Shown: positions 17,639-27,040, counted from the stretch's first letter. The stretch: DNA of 64,000 nt from UBA7236 sp035439505 (GCA_035439505.1 DAORKJ010000002.1:1-64000); one strand, 5' to 3'. Notes: generated by a model not told the origin, from the letters alone. Numbers and translations: made by a program.

Positions 17639-19276
17639 ATGAAAAAATTAACTGTATTATGTATCGCGATTTTGGTGATTCAGATAAGCCAAATCGAAGC
17701 CCAGCAAGCTATTTGGGCGACAAGTTTTGCAGAAGCAGAATTGTATGCCTCCACTGTAGACAACGAAGGAAATGTTTATGCCGGAGGTCTGTTTTACAGT
17801 ACAATTAGTCTGGATGGGTTTGAACTTACCAACGGAACCCCAAATGCAGCGGGTTGGATTACTAAACATGATAAAAATGGCACTCCCAAGTTTCTCGAGT
17901 TAGTATACGCGACTGAATACCTCGTAGTGCTCGATATGGAACCACTTGCCGAGGGTGGTATTCTTATCTGTGGTATTTTTATTGGAAAAGCCTGGTTAGG
18001 CGATTTTATTTTTGGCAACGAAAGTGATAATAATTACCGCGGCTTTGTCGCTAAATATAATGCCGACGGTGAGTGCACTGCTGCTTATGCATCTGATGAA
18101 ACACAATCCGTTTATTTTTATGCCTTATCACAAGATGAGGAGGCAAATATTTTTATTGCCGGCGCTGCTGAAGGTTTTTTTGATTTTGGTGTAACCGAAG
18201 TTGACCACAGTGGTGATTCAGATGCCATTTATGGTAAAATGGAAGCTGATTTAAATCCACTTTGGATGAAGTCTATCGGTGGTGCTGATTATGATTTTGC
18301 AAATGAAATTACAGTGGATGTTGATGGCAACATAATTATTTCCGGCTCTCATGAAGGTATGTTCGAAGAGGATAGTTATTTTTTCGATAGTTATGGTAGC
18401 AGCGACATTTTTGTGGTAAAAACAGATGCAAACGGTTTTATTGAATGGAATCAAAATATGGGTAGTGCTTCAGGTGATGGGTATTTATTTGCTGATTTAG
18501 AAACTGACGAAGCAGGCAATATATATTACGCCACAACAATGGGTGAGACGTTAAATTATATCGGAGGTTCAATAAATTCATATGGTGAAGCCGATATGGT
18601 TATGATGAAACTGGCAGCCAACACCGGAAATGTTACCTGGATTTTGCATGGCGGTGGAACGGATTCAGATCCCATGAATAAAATGATAAAAGGTCATAAC
18701 AATAATTTTTATGTATGCGGGTATTTTTATGGCGCAGCAGAATTCCAGGGATTACAATTATATGCTGAGGTTGAAGCAGATGGTTATTTAGCGGAAATTT
18801 CTGAAGGTGGAACAGTTAATGTAGTATCTCAAACGGATGGCGATAATATAGAAGCTTATCAAAGCCTTGCTATTGATGAGAATAATAACTTGCTTTTGTC
18901 CGGATACTTTTTTGGGAATTTGAATTTTGATGGTATCGACCCAATTGCATCTGTATCAGAGGAAATAGACATTTTTATTGTCAAAATGGAAACACCATAT
19001 ACCTTACCTGAGGTTGCCATCCAAAATTGGAACAATCTGACTAATGCCATTATTACACCTAATCCGGCAACTTCAACAATTGTAATGGAAATGGAAAATT
19101 ATAATGACAATTTTACGATCACATTTTTTAATAGCAATGGTCAACAAATTGCCGTTATCAACACAACAAGTAATACGCCTTTTAATGTAAATGAATTCCC
19201 TGCAGGAATATACACTGCTTTAGCAACTAATAAAAAAGGTGAGTTAATTGCGTCACAAAAATTTATTAAACAATAA
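17639..19276 (+). CDS. Secreted SBBP-type propeller protein with T9SS sorting domain
   Basis: The 545 residues comprise a signal peptide ending QIEAQQ and many blades of about 50 residues with cores such as FVAKYNADGECT, IFVVKTDANGFIEW and SIGGADYDFANEITVDVDGN, typical of SBBP-repeat propellers. A type A T9SS sorting domain closes the protein (ITPNPATSTIVMEM, FFNSNGQQI, FPAGIYTAL). It is probably cell-surface bound or released. It has its own promoter and terminator. Related in layout to the gene at 14695, it may be a paralogue. Confidence 0.87.
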   Translation: MKKLTVLCIAILVIQISQIEAQQAIWATSFAEAELYASTVDNEGNVYAGGLFYSTISLDGFELTNGTPNAAGWITKHDKNGTPKFLELVYATEYLVVLDMEPLAEGGILICGIFIGKAWLGDFIFGNESDNNYRGFVAKYNADGECTAAYASDETQSVYFYALSQDEEANIFIAGAAEGFFDFGVTEVDHSGDSDAIYGKMEADLNPLWMKSIGGADYDFANEITVDVDGNIIISGSHEGMFEEDSYFFDSYGSSDIFVVKTDANGFIEWNQNMGSASGDGYLFADLETDEAGNIYYATTMGETLNYIGGSINSYGEADMVMMKLAANTGNVTWILHGGGTDSDPMNKMIKGHNNNFYVCGYFYGAAEFQGLQLYAEVEADGYLAEISEGGTVNVVSQTDGDNIEAYQSLAIDENNNLLLSGYFFGNLNFDGIDPIASVSEEIDIFIVKMETPYTLPEVAIQNWNNLTNAIITPNPATSTIVMEMENYNDNFTITFFNSNGQQIAVINTTSNTPFNVNEFPAGIYTALATNKKGELIASQKFIKQ

Positions 19277-19282
19277 CAAAAT

Positions 19283-19315
19283 AATGCCGGTAAACTGAAT
19301 TACCGGCATTGTTTT
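19283..19315. terminator. Terminator between convergent genes
   Basis: AATGCCGGTAA (19283-19293) pairs perfectly with TTACCGGCATT (19300-19310) around a 6-base loop, with GTTTTTATTTT following on the plus strand. The minus-strand side reads ATTTTGTT after the stem, so it may work in both directions. Confidence 0.85.
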
Positions 19316-20019
19316 TATTTTATCTCAAACTGCGCGAAAATTTCATAGCGCAGTTTGATTTTTTTAAAACCTATATCACTTGCATTTAAGTTATACGCTT
19401 CAAAGGCGACATTGGAAGCTAAACTTCGCTGACTTATTGTGTATGGTGAATCATAAGTTTCACGCTCCTGAATTAAAATTGGGCTGCCAACTTCTTCACC
19501 TATACTACTCAACAAATAACCTGCTTTGTCTTTGGTTGCAATCATCGCATTTATTTTTATCTGCTTGCGGTATTCTTCTATTTTACTATGACTTGTTTTT
19601 AGGATATACGCATCTTCAGCATCTATTTCTACCAATTTAGCATAAACTTTCGATACCAATGCGGCATCATGCACTAAAACAACATAACTTTTACGAGCAA
19701 GTGCATCCTCCTTTTTCCATTTATAAGAAGAGAAGTCAGATTGCGCATCAGCTAAACTAATATCCTTCGAATCGATATTGAGCGATTGCATTCCGGTTAT
19801 AAATAGTGCATCCTGTTTCTCCATGGTAATTTTTTCTTTCCCATTATACCGCTCCTGCAATGTGACCTGAATATAAATTTCATCGGGAACAATTTCCATT
19901 TCGGCACTGCCGGTAACTTCTATATAAGGTGTTTTTTTAATTTCGTCTGCAGCAACTTGTCCATGCAGCAAAGGAGCAATTAAAAACAAACATGTTGCTA
20001 ATACATAATTTTTTTTCAT
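19315..20019 (-). CDS. SIMPL-domain (DUF541) periplasmic protein
   Basis: The 234-residue protein has a signal peptide (MKKNYVLATCLFLIAPLLHG) and then a SIMPL/DUF541 domain, recognised by the opening IEVTGSAEMEIVPDEIYIQV and the later region LNIDSKDISLADAQSDFSSY. Family members such as YggE are periplasmic or outer-membrane associated and have been linked to oxidative stress, but no biochemical activity is established. The gene converges with the T9SS gene over a shared terminator. Confidence 0.85.
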   Translation of the reverse strand: MKKNYVLATCLFLIAPLLHGQVAADEIKKTPYIEVTGSAEMEIVPDEIYIQVTLQERYNGKEKITMEKQDALFITGMQSLNIDSKDISLADAQSDFSSYKWKKEDALARKSYVVLVHDAALVSKVYAKLVEIDAEDAYILKTSHSKIEEYRKQIKINAMIATKDKAGYLLSSIGEEVGSPILIQERETYDSPYTISQRSLASNVAFEAYNLNASDIGFKKIKLRYEIFAQFEIK

Positions 20020-20119
20020 AGTTGTTTATTTTAAGATGAAAGGATAACGATTTTTTAATAAAAATAGTATTTTTAATTAAATAAGGTATCAATTTTAGCA
20101 AGGTTGTTCCGATAATATT

Positions 20120-20851
20120 TCACTTGGTAATGATATATAAACCTGTTGGCAAATACGCAAGTGTTATTTGCATCCATGTGCGGGTGTATGGATAATCTAC
20201 TATAAAATAAAATAACCTGGGAGGGAGATAAATTAAAAGAAATAAAAAGAAAAATAATCCTGCAAATATCACTCGTCCATAAAACGATTCGACTTGTAAA
20301 TTTTGTAACATTGGAATTGTCATTACATTCCAAAATAATACTTGTATAAAAATCGCACTGATACTTAATAGAATATTGCCAATGGTAATATTGATATTGT
20401 TTATTTCATAGTTTGATTGGTTGGTTTGATATCGATAAAAAGTCCATATTAATATCAAATTTGGCAAGCCTCCAATTAAGCCATAAAAAACAAACCGTAA
20501 GAAATTACTCGGAAATACCACCTGCCAACTATCTGCTATTACAACTGCCAATACACAGAATATTGCAAAATGCATAAGCGTCAATACTAATAAACTGATT
20601 TGGTGTACAACTCCGTGTTTTTTTTCCTTGGTTTCACTAATGTTTTTGAGGAAGTGATTTTTATAAAACCACAAGCCAAGCGTATAACAAATTACACCTA
20701 TTGTTATGAAACAAGTAATTTCCCAAGGTAATGGACCAATAGCTGTATAATTGTTGTAAAAGTATTCCTTTACCCGGGTAAACATGATAAGCCCGGTAAG
20801 TATTGCCATTCCATCAAACAGCAAGCCGCTTTGTTTGTTGGGGTTCAACAT
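20120..20851 (-). CDS. Seven-helix integral membrane protein of unknown function
   Basis: This 243-residue protein is almost entirely hydrophobic. I count about seven membrane helices, near residues 10-26, 41-63, 83-108, 117-141, 154-180, 193-216 and 226-241. No catalytic or transport motif is recognised. Its ATG lies 4 bases after the stop of the DUF4249 gene, so it is probably the third gene of a TonB receptor-DUF4249 operon and may serve the same substrate. That link is inferred from position only. Confidence 0.6.
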   Translation of the reverse strand: MLNPNKQSGLLFDGMAILTGLIMFTRVKEYFYNNYTAIGPLPWEITCFITIGVICYTLGLWFYKNHFLKNISETKEKKHGVVHQISLLVLTLMHFAIFCVLAVVIADSWQVVFPSNFLRFVFYGLIGGLPNLILIWTFYRYQTNQSNYEINNINITIGNILLSISAIFIQVLFWNVMTIPMLQNLQVESFYGRVIFAGLFFFLFLLIYLPPRLFYFIVDYPYTRTWMQITLAYLPTGLYIITK

Positions 20852-20855
20852 GCAC

Positions 20856-21806
20856 TTATAACTCTATTATTGCTTTAGACAATGTGCTACCGGCAAATAT
20901 GCCAAAACCGTTTTCAATATTCGAATAAATAATTACAGGTTCTCCAAATGGGTTACCTTCATTTTCTAATTGCTTTTCTGTTGTCGTATAATATTGGAAA
21001 TATTCTTTACTCACGTGTTTTAACGAAAATTCAAATCGAGGATCGGCTATGCCTATAGTGTTAATGGCATAAATACTTAATTCAACAGTTTTGGTTGTTC
21101 CGTTAAAGGTAACATCAGTAAACATTACTTCATCACAAAATGTAGCAGCACCCGCCTGATTTTCTGCACCAAAATTATATTCACCACTAACTGTAAATAT
21201 TGGATCATTAGTACTTACACAGGCAAATGATTCGTTGAAGATATCCTTATACATTACCGCTAGAGAGTAATAATCCTCAGTTCCCGGATCGGTAAAAGTA
21301 ATTGCCATTTTGAAATAGGGAACTAATGTATCAATATAAATTACATTGCCATAGGGGTCAATACTGCTATAAGAAATTTCAATTAAAAAGGTATCTATGA
21401 TAGCTGCTGAAGTTATAGGGATTAGCGATGGTATTGTAGTGCTTGCAGTTACGGTTTCTTTTCCCGGAGCACTTACCGTTAATTCAAATTCATCATTTGG
21501 CTCAGCATGCAATAAATCGTTTTCAATATAATAATCGCCATTAAATTCATGCGTAAAATTGCCGATAAATGAACCGTTTTTACTTATGGCGATGGTGGCA
21601 TCACTCACTCGCTCACTTTCAAATCCAATTGCCAATGGGTCAACACTCAACGAAACTACTGCGCGATTAGTGCTATCAGGTTGTAAAAATGAATTCACTA
21701 CTAAACGATTTTCTTTTGTTTCTACATCAAAGTAAACCGTTTTTTCACAAGCGGCTAAAAACACCAAACCTGAAATGGCAACTATTGTTATGATATTATT
21801 TTTCAT
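20856..21806 (-). CDS. DUF4249-domain lipoprotein
   Basis: The 316-residue protein has a lipoprotein signal peptide with lipobox LAAC (Cys at about 20), followed by the opening of a DUF4249 domain (VVNSFLQPDSTNRAVVSLSVD). Proteins of this family sit next to TonB-dependent receptors in Bacteroidota and are presumed outer-membrane partners, in the manner of SusD lipoproteins, but of unknown function. It starts 25 bases after the TonB receptor gene, as expected for a pair. Confidence 0.85.
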   Translation of the reverse strand: MKNNIITIVAISGLVFLAACEKTVYFDVETKENRLVVNSFLQPDSTNRAVVSLSVDPLAIGFESERVSDATIAISKNGSFIGNFTHEFNGDYYIENDLLHAEPNDEFELTVSAPGKETVTASTTIPSLIPITSAAIIDTFLIEISYSSIDPYGNVIYIDTLVPYFKMAITFTDPGTEDYYSLAVMYKDIFNESFACVSTNDPIFTVSGEYNFGAENQAGAATFCDEVMFTDVTFNGTTKTVELSIYAINTIGIADPRFEFSLKHVSKEYFQYYTTTEKQLENEGNPFGEPVIIYSNIENGFGIFAGSTLSKAIIEL

Positions 21807-21831
21807 GCGCTATATTTAATGCAATCTATAA

Positions 21832-24177
21832 TTAAAAAGTAAATTCGTAAGATACACTCGGAATGATTGGAAATAAACTAACTTGTCGATAGTTGTTAGT
21901 ATTTGTTTTGTAATCATATGCCTGATAAATGAAAAATGGATTTAGTCGGCTATAGGCATTATATACACCAAAATTCCAGGTTCTTGTCCAATACTTTTTT
22001 TCTTTCGACAATGCAACATTGGCATCTAATCGGTGATAGGCATTCATCCTGTAACCATTTCTTCCTTCGTAAGCATATAATGTTTGACCACCGGCACCTT
22101 CGTATTTTGCAATTGGCAAACTCACCGGTTGTCCCGATGTATAAATCCAGGTAGCGGACAGTTCAATATGGTCATTGATTTTATAAATTCCTGCAATTTC
22201 AAAATCGTGTCTGCGGTCATATTTATACGGGAATTTTTCGCCTAGATTAATTGTAGCGAATTGCCGGTTGCTCCATGATAACGTATATCCAATCCAGCCA
22301 CTTAATTTACCTGTACGTTTTTGAATAAAAAACTCTGCACCATAGGCCCAGGCTTCACCACTTTCTACTTTATCTTCCCAGTTTTCAAGCCCATCGAAAA
22401 AATAATTAGCACCATCTTTATATTCAATAATGTCATTCATTTTTTTGTAATACCCTTCAATACTGAATTCATATTGATTGTTTAATGTGTAAGCAACACC
22501 CAAAGCTGGTTGAATTGCTGACTGAGGCGGAACGCTATCGGTAGCAGGTACCCATAAGTCTGTTGGCAATCCTATTCCGGAATTGGTTAGCAGGTGAATA
22601 TACTGCGTCATGGTACTAAATGAAGCCTTAATTGAAAGATTTGGATTTACTAAATACCTTGAACTTATTCGTGGTTGTAACGATTTATAAAATAGGCCAT
22701 TTACTAAAAAACCACTGGCATGTAATCCGCCGTTAATTTTTAATTTATTGGTTACTTCCCAATCATCTTCGATATAAACATCAAACTCACTGGCATATAC
22801 TTTTTCTGAACCAAACGAAAAAGCATCTTCAAATTCCTGAATGTTTTCCGATTCAAATTGTGTTGCTCCCGGTTCAAACGTATGATAGGTAACACCTGCT
22901 CCGAATTTAATATAATGTTTTGGATTTGGCACATAATCTATATCGTACTTTAAACTCCAATCGTAAATGCCCGAAAAATAATCAAACCCAAAATAGGTAT
23001 CCGGGTCGTCAGTTTTTATTTCTGTTACGGTACTATATATGTCAAATTTATAATCTGTAAATGTTGTTGTTAAATTGCTGAAAATTTTATTGCTGAACAT
23101 GTGATTCCATCTTGCTACAGCAGTTGCATTCCCCCAATAAATTCCATTATCTTCAACACGTTGAGTGGTTTCATCATATTGATAATCGTAATTAAAATAA
23201 GCTTTATCGCGACCAAAATAACCGCTTACATACAAACGGTCTTTATCTGAAAATTTATGATTAATTTTTGCATTTAAATCATAAAAATAATAGCCCGATA
23301 CACCTTCTTCATCCTGCTGCGATTTCATAATGGGCCTGGTAATTAAGTCCAGATAGGTCCTTCTACCTGACACAATGAAAGATGTTTTATCCTTAATAAT
23401 TGGTCCTTCTATAGTTAACCTTGATGCAATAACGCCAATAGAACCTTCTCCGTGATAACTATTCATATTACCTTCTTTCATTCTAATATCAACAACACTC
23501 GATAACCTTCCTCCATATCGCGCAGGAAATCCTCCTTTAACCAATGTCACTTTATTAATTGCATCAGAATTAAACACACTGAAAAATCCAAATAAATGCG
23601 ATGCATTGTAAACCGGCACACCATCTAATAAAATTAAATTCTGATCAGGTGAACCGCCGCGGACAAATAAACCACTTGAACCTTCTGATCCACCATTCAC
23701 ACCCGGTAATAATTGTAACGCTTTTAAAACATCTACTTCTCCTAAAAATGCAGGCAATGCTTTAATTTGTTCAATGGGAATTTCAATGGTGCTCATTTGT
23801 GTCTTTTCCTGAAATTGCTCATCACTTTTTGTACCTTCAATAACCACTTCTTTTAATTCATTGGATTGCTCTAATGCGATATTAAGCACGGTATCTTTTT
23901 TTAATACAAACTTTTTTTGTTGTGTAATGTAACCAATATAGGAGTAATTAATTATTACTGAATCTCCCGGTAAGGTTAAACTGTAAAAACCGTAATCGTT
24001 GGTTGAAGTCCCACTAAAATTTTTGCTGTTAAAAACGGTTGCGCTTAATAACTTTTCACCAGAACCTTTTTCTGTTACATAACCACTAATAGTATAGGAT
24101 TGTGCAAATAAATTGTTGCCGGACAATACGATAAAAAATATAAGGCAACTAAATTGTGCAAAGCGCTTGATATTCAT
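21832..24177 (-). CDS. TonB-dependent receptor with carboxypeptidase-regulatory-like domain
   Basis: The 781-residue outer-membrane transporter has a signal peptide (about 1-25) and an N-terminal carboxypeptidase-regulatory-like domain (YTISGYVTEKGSGEKLLSAT). The plug domain includes LLPGVNGGSEGSSGLFVRGGSPDQ-type segments and ILLDGVPVYN. A 22-strand barrel ends in Phe (SYEFTF). The substrate cannot be told from sequence. The following DUF4249 lipoprotein and 7-TM gene form its probable operon. A TACCTTTG box lies 4 bases upstream of the ATG. Confidence 0.92.
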   Translation of the reverse strand: MNIKRFAQFSCLIFFIVLSGNNLFAQSYTISGYVTEKGSGEKLLSATVFNSKNFSGTSTNDYGFYSLTLPGDSVIINYSYIGYITQQKKFVLKKDTVLNIALEQSNELKEVVIEGTKSDEQFQEKTQMSTIEIPIEQIKALPAFLGEVDVLKALQLLPGVNGGSEGSSGLFVRGGSPDQNLILLDGVPVYNASHLFGFFSVFNSDAINKVTLVKGGFPARYGGRLSSVVDIRMKEGNMNSYHGEGSIGVIASRLTIEGPIIKDKTSFIVSGRRTYLDLITRPIMKSQQDEEGVSGYYFYDLNAKINHKFSDKDRLYVSGYFGRDKAYFNYDYQYDETTQRVEDNGIYWGNATAVARWNHMFSNKIFSNLTTTFTDYKFDIYSTVTEIKTDDPDTYFGFDYFSGIYDWSLKYDIDYVPNPKHYIKFGAGVTYHTFEPGATQFESENIQEFEDAFSFGSEKVYASEFDVYIEDDWEVTNKLKINGGLHASGFLVNGLFYKSLQPRISSRYLVNPNLSIKASFSTMTQYIHLLTNSGIGLPTDLWVPATDSVPPQSAIQPALGVAYTLNNQYEFSIEGYYKKMNDIIEYKDGANYFFDGLENWEDKVESGEAWAYGAEFFIQKRTGKLSGWIGYTLSWSNRQFATINLGEKFPYKYDRRHDFEIAGIYKINDHIELSATWIYTSGQPVSLPIAKYEGAGGQTLYAYEGRNGYRMNAYHRLDANVALSKEKKYWTRTWNFGVYNAYSRLNPFFIYQAYDYKTNTNNYRQVSLFPIIPSVSYEFTF

Positions 24178-24181
24178 AGGT

Positions 24182-24189
24182 CAAAGGTA
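24182..24189 (-). promoter_or_regulatory. -7 box for the TonB receptor operon
   Basis: On the minus strand TACCTTTG fits TAnnTTTG exactly. Its last base is 4 bases from the receptor ATG (24177), predicting a leaderless or nearly leaderless mRNA. Confidence 0.5.
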
Positions 24190-24253
24190 AGATTTTGGCA
24201 AAACTGCTTCGGTTAAGATTTATTAAAATGGGATAATGATACAATTCTGTGAC

Positions 24254-24280
24254 AAAAAAAACCGGCTGTTAACCGGTTTT
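24254..24280 (-). terminator. Intrinsic terminator of the lipoprotein gene at 24284
   Basis: On the minus strand AAAACCGG and CCGGTTTT flank a 7-base loop and the second arm runs into a tract of eight T residues. Confidence 0.8.
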
Positions 24281-24283
24281 ATC

Positions 24284-25459
24284 TTATAAGTTCAAATATT
24301 CGTCGTTGTTGGCATTGGTTATAGACCTCACCTCATTTTCTAACAGATTCACTGCATCTATCAACATCTGGTCATCGTATGGAAAGGGTAGTGGTTTACC
24401 ACCTAATTTTTCCTTCGACTGCGGAGTAAGCGCTTCGGCATAACCGGTAGCTGCAGCATAATAGTTTTTGAAAACAGCATCTGCACGAACAGGAAACGAA
24501 CGTATCACTTCACCGTTTTTGTTCAAATAAACAACCTCTCCACTTACAGTTGCTACTTTTTCCTGCCAGGTTTCAGATACATAAGCAGTAACGGTTTTAT
24601 AATCCGGTTCTTTGATTGGATTACCTAAACTGTCTTTTACAATATTGCCCTGATTGTCGTAAACGTATTCGTATCCGTCAATAATTTGTTTTGACTCCTC
24701 ATACTGGTTGGTACTCACTTTTTCAGGGTAAGCTTCAATCTTGCGAATATTTAACTGAATGGTCATCTCAACACCTTTTTCAAATACACTGCTATGTACA
24801 ATATACCAGCTGCCACTTGATTTTGGTATGTTAATTTGGTTGATAGCCTTTGTAACATCGTAGTTTAAGCTGGCATTCGCCATGTTTTCTACTTTAAATA
24901 CAACATCGTTAGTGCCAATTTCTTTGGCTTTTTTCATTAAATCGTCAGCGTCTTTGTAATCATTGTAAAAACGTTCAATTTTTTGAAGTTCATAATAAGC
25001 TTCACGTGCTTTGTAAACGTCGTTACTTTTCAATTTGAGACTGGCATCAGCATACCAATAGGCAGCTGCGTTCTTTTTAGCTGTATTCATCCCGTCTAAA
25101 GCATCGGCAAATTTGAATTCGGCGTCGCGCTCTTCAGTTCCTACGTACAACGGTAGCAATCTTTTTATTTTGAGCTGACGGCCATATATTTTCTCGTAAA
25201 CGTTATAAATTTCCTCCCAGCGGTCTGGACTACCGTCTGTGTTTAAGGCTTTTATATAGTCGAGATCCTCACCATTTGCTCTCACAAACGCTTCCTCTAA
25301 TAACAAAATATACTCAACCTTATCAGGGTTGTCGATTAGTTTTTTTATACAGATGTTTATGGCTTCATCATAATTGCCTTCCCTAAATTCTTTTTCGGCT
25401 ACCTTACATCCGGAACTAATCACTAATAATAACATTGAAGCGTAAACCAATTTTTTCAT
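24284..25459 (-). CDS. Lipoprotein with helical repeat region
   Basis: The 391-residue protein has a lipoprotein signal peptide (MKKLVYASMLLLVISSGC, lipid Cys at 18). Helical, TPR-like sequence follows (REGNYDEAINICIKKLIDNPDK; FADALDGMNTAKKNAAAYWYADASLKL), then a beta-rich C-terminal half. I do not recognise a characterised family. It has its own -7 box (25490-25497) and an unusually strong Shine-Dalgarno sequence for this phylum (AGGAGG at 25465-25470, 5 bases before the ATG). Confidence 0.75.
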   Translation of the reverse strand: MKKLVYASMLLLVISSGCKVAEKEFREGNYDEAINICIKKLIDNPDKVEYILLLEEAFVRANGEDLDYIKALNTDGSPDRWEEIYNVYEKIYGRQLKIKRLLPLYVGTEERDAEFKFADALDGMNTAKKNAAAYWYADASLKLKSNDVYKAREAYYELQKIERFYNDYKDADDLMKKAKEIGTNDVVFKVENMANASLNYDVTKAINQINIPKSSGSWYIVHSSVFEKGVEMTIQLNIRKIEAYPEKVSTNQYEESKQIIDGYEYVYDNQGNIVKDSLGNPIKEPDYKTVTAYVSETWQEKVATVSGEVVYLNKNGEVIRSFPVRADAVFKNYYAAATGYAEALTPQSKEKLGGKPLPFPYDDQMLIDAVNLLENEVRSITNANNDEYLNL

Positions 25460-25464
25460 AATTT

Positions 25465-25470
25465 CCTCCT
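25465..25470 (-). promoter_or_regulatory. Strong Shine-Dalgarno AGGAGG
   Basis: On the minus strand a full AGGAGG sits 5 bases before the ATG at 25459. Most genes in this window lack any such motif, as is usual in Bacteroidota. Confidence 0.7.
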
Positions 25471-25489
25471 GTTTAATCTTTTATAAATA

Positions 25490-25497
25490 CAAAACTA
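25490..25497 (-). promoter_or_regulatory. -7 box for the lipoprotein gene
   Basis: On the minus strand TAGTTTTG fits TAnnTTTG exactly, giving a leader of about 27 bases that carries the AGGAGG site. Confidence 0.5.
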
Positions 25498-25659
25498 TGC
25501 CAGTTAATGCATCGAAACGGATATAAAAGTGTGATAACCATGTGAATAAATATGATTTTTAATTTAGAATGCGTCTAAACAGCGAATTATTATGCGATGA
25601 AACATTACTCCCAATTGAGTTTGAGTATGGTTGCATCTATTGAAAATTTTTTTAAAAGA

Positions 25660-25713
25660 TTTGTTAAACTTTTCATGTTTGGTGTTTAGTTTTGCACGGG
25701 TTTATAAAACCCG
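25660..25713 (+). promoter_or_regulatory. Promoter of the ACIII-cytochrome oxidase locus
   Basis: TTTG at 25660-25663, a 23-base gap, then TAGTTTTG at 25687-25694. The gap is longer than the ideal 19. A dyad, CGGGTTT (25697-25703) and AAACCCG (25707-25713), lies across the expected start of transcription and could be an operator or a 5' hairpin. The first gene starts at 25743. Confidence 0.55.
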
Positions 25714-25742
25714 AAATACCTTAACCAATAAAATCAAGGATT

Positions 25743-26999
25743 GTGCAGCATAAGAAGTCGACGACCATCACACGTTTCCTGAGCATTATTTTACTACTCG
25801 CATTGTCATTTACAGCAAATAACGTATTTGCGGGTGAAGCTGAAGGGAAAGTACTTTTTCAATCCAAATGTCAAAGATGTCACTTAGTGGACAAAAAATT
25901 GACCGGACCCGCATTGCAAAATGTGCGTACACGTTGGGCTGATAGCACTAATTTATACGCTTGGATAAAAAACTCACAAAGTTTTTTAGGCACCGGCGAT
26001 AAATATGCTAACGACTTATATAAAGAATATAACAGCATCATGCCGGCATTCCCTGAATTGTCGGATGCTGACATTGCTGATATGCTCGTTTATATTGATG
26101 CAGAAGCAAAACGCAAACAGGAATTAGCTGCGGCACCCGGCCCAGGCGGTGTTGTAACCGAAACAAAAAAGGATAATTCTACATTATACTGGATTTTAAT
26201 TGTTGCATTATTATTTATAGCGGTAATACTTGGACGCGCTGTTAAATACCTTGACGGATTAGTTCGTCAAAAATTTGATGACCCTACACCTGATACAACA
26301 CCTTTTTACAAGCAACGTAAATACCGCCCGCTTGTTGGCTTTTTAGCTTTATTGTTTTTATCATTATTAAGTGTTGCCATGTGGAACAGTGCTACTTCAC
26401 TTGGTCGTCAGCAAGGTTACGCTCCAGAACAACCAATTGCATTTTCACATAAAGTACACGCAGGTATCAATAAAATTGATTGTAAATACTGTCACGTAGG
26501 CGCTGAACGCGGTAAAGCTGCGGTTATCCCTTCATTAAGCGTGTGTATGAACTGTCACTATAACATTCAGGGTGTTACAGGGACCGACCCTAACTATCCT
26601 AAGGCAGTTTATGATAAGGAAATTGCTAAAATTTATAGCTATATCGGATTCAATACTGAATCTATGAAATATGAAAGTGAACCTAAACCAATCGAATGGA
26701 CTAAAATTCACAATTTACCTGACCACGTTTATTTCAATCACTCACAACACGTAAAAGTTGCCGGATTGGAATGCCAAACTTGTCATGGTCAAATCCAGGA
26801 AATGGACGTAGTTCAACAAATGGAAAACCTTTCAATGGGATGGTGCGTGAATTGTCACCGCAATACAAATGTCAACTTTACTACTAACGAGTTTTATAAA
26901 CCATACGAAGTGTTGCATGAAAAAATTAAAAATGGTGAGATGGAATCAGTAAAAGCTGAAGACATCGGTGCAACAGAATGTCAAAAATGTCACTATTAA
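25743..26999 (+). CDS. actA: Alternative complex III subunit ActA, multiheme cytochrome c
   Basis: This membrane-anchored c-type cytochrome of the quinol:electron-acceptor complex (ACIII) has 418 residues from a GTG start. Six CxxCH heme sites are visible, beginning at Cys43, 247, 268, 344, 368 and 413. The first lies in an N-terminal monoheme domain after a signal peptide; two membrane helices (about 145-167 and 197-217) separate it from the five-heme domain. It starts the operon, with actB 41 bases downstream. A monoheme domain fused to a pentaheme ActA is my reading. Confidence 0.92.
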   Translation: MQHKKSTTITRFLSIILLLALSFTANNVFAGEAEGKVLFQSKCQRCHLVDKKLTGPALQNVRTRWADSTNLYAWIKNSQSFLGTGDKYANDLYKEYNSIMPAFPELSDADIADMLVYIDAEAKRKQELAAAPGPGGVVTETKKDNSTLYWILIVALLFIAVILGRAVKYLDGLVRQKFDDPTPDTTPFYKQRKYRPLVGFLALLFLSLLSVAMWNSATSLGRQQGYAPEQPIAFSHKVHAGINKIDCKYCHVGAERGKAAVIPSLSVCMNCHYNIQGVTGTDPNYPKAVYDKEIAKIYSYIGFNTESMKYESEPKPIEWTKIHNLPDHVYFNHSQHVKVAGLECQTCHGQIQEMDVVQQMENLSMGWCVNCHRNTNVNFTTNEFYKPYEVLHEKIKNGEMESVKAEDIGATECQKCHY

Positions 27000-27040
27000 T
27001 TTTTTAACAAAGCATCACTTAAACTTCTAACCATAACCAA

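Noticed and set aside
20073..20333. An 86-codon frame on the minus strand.
   Set aside because: It overlaps the 7-TM protein gene in another frame and has no features of its own.
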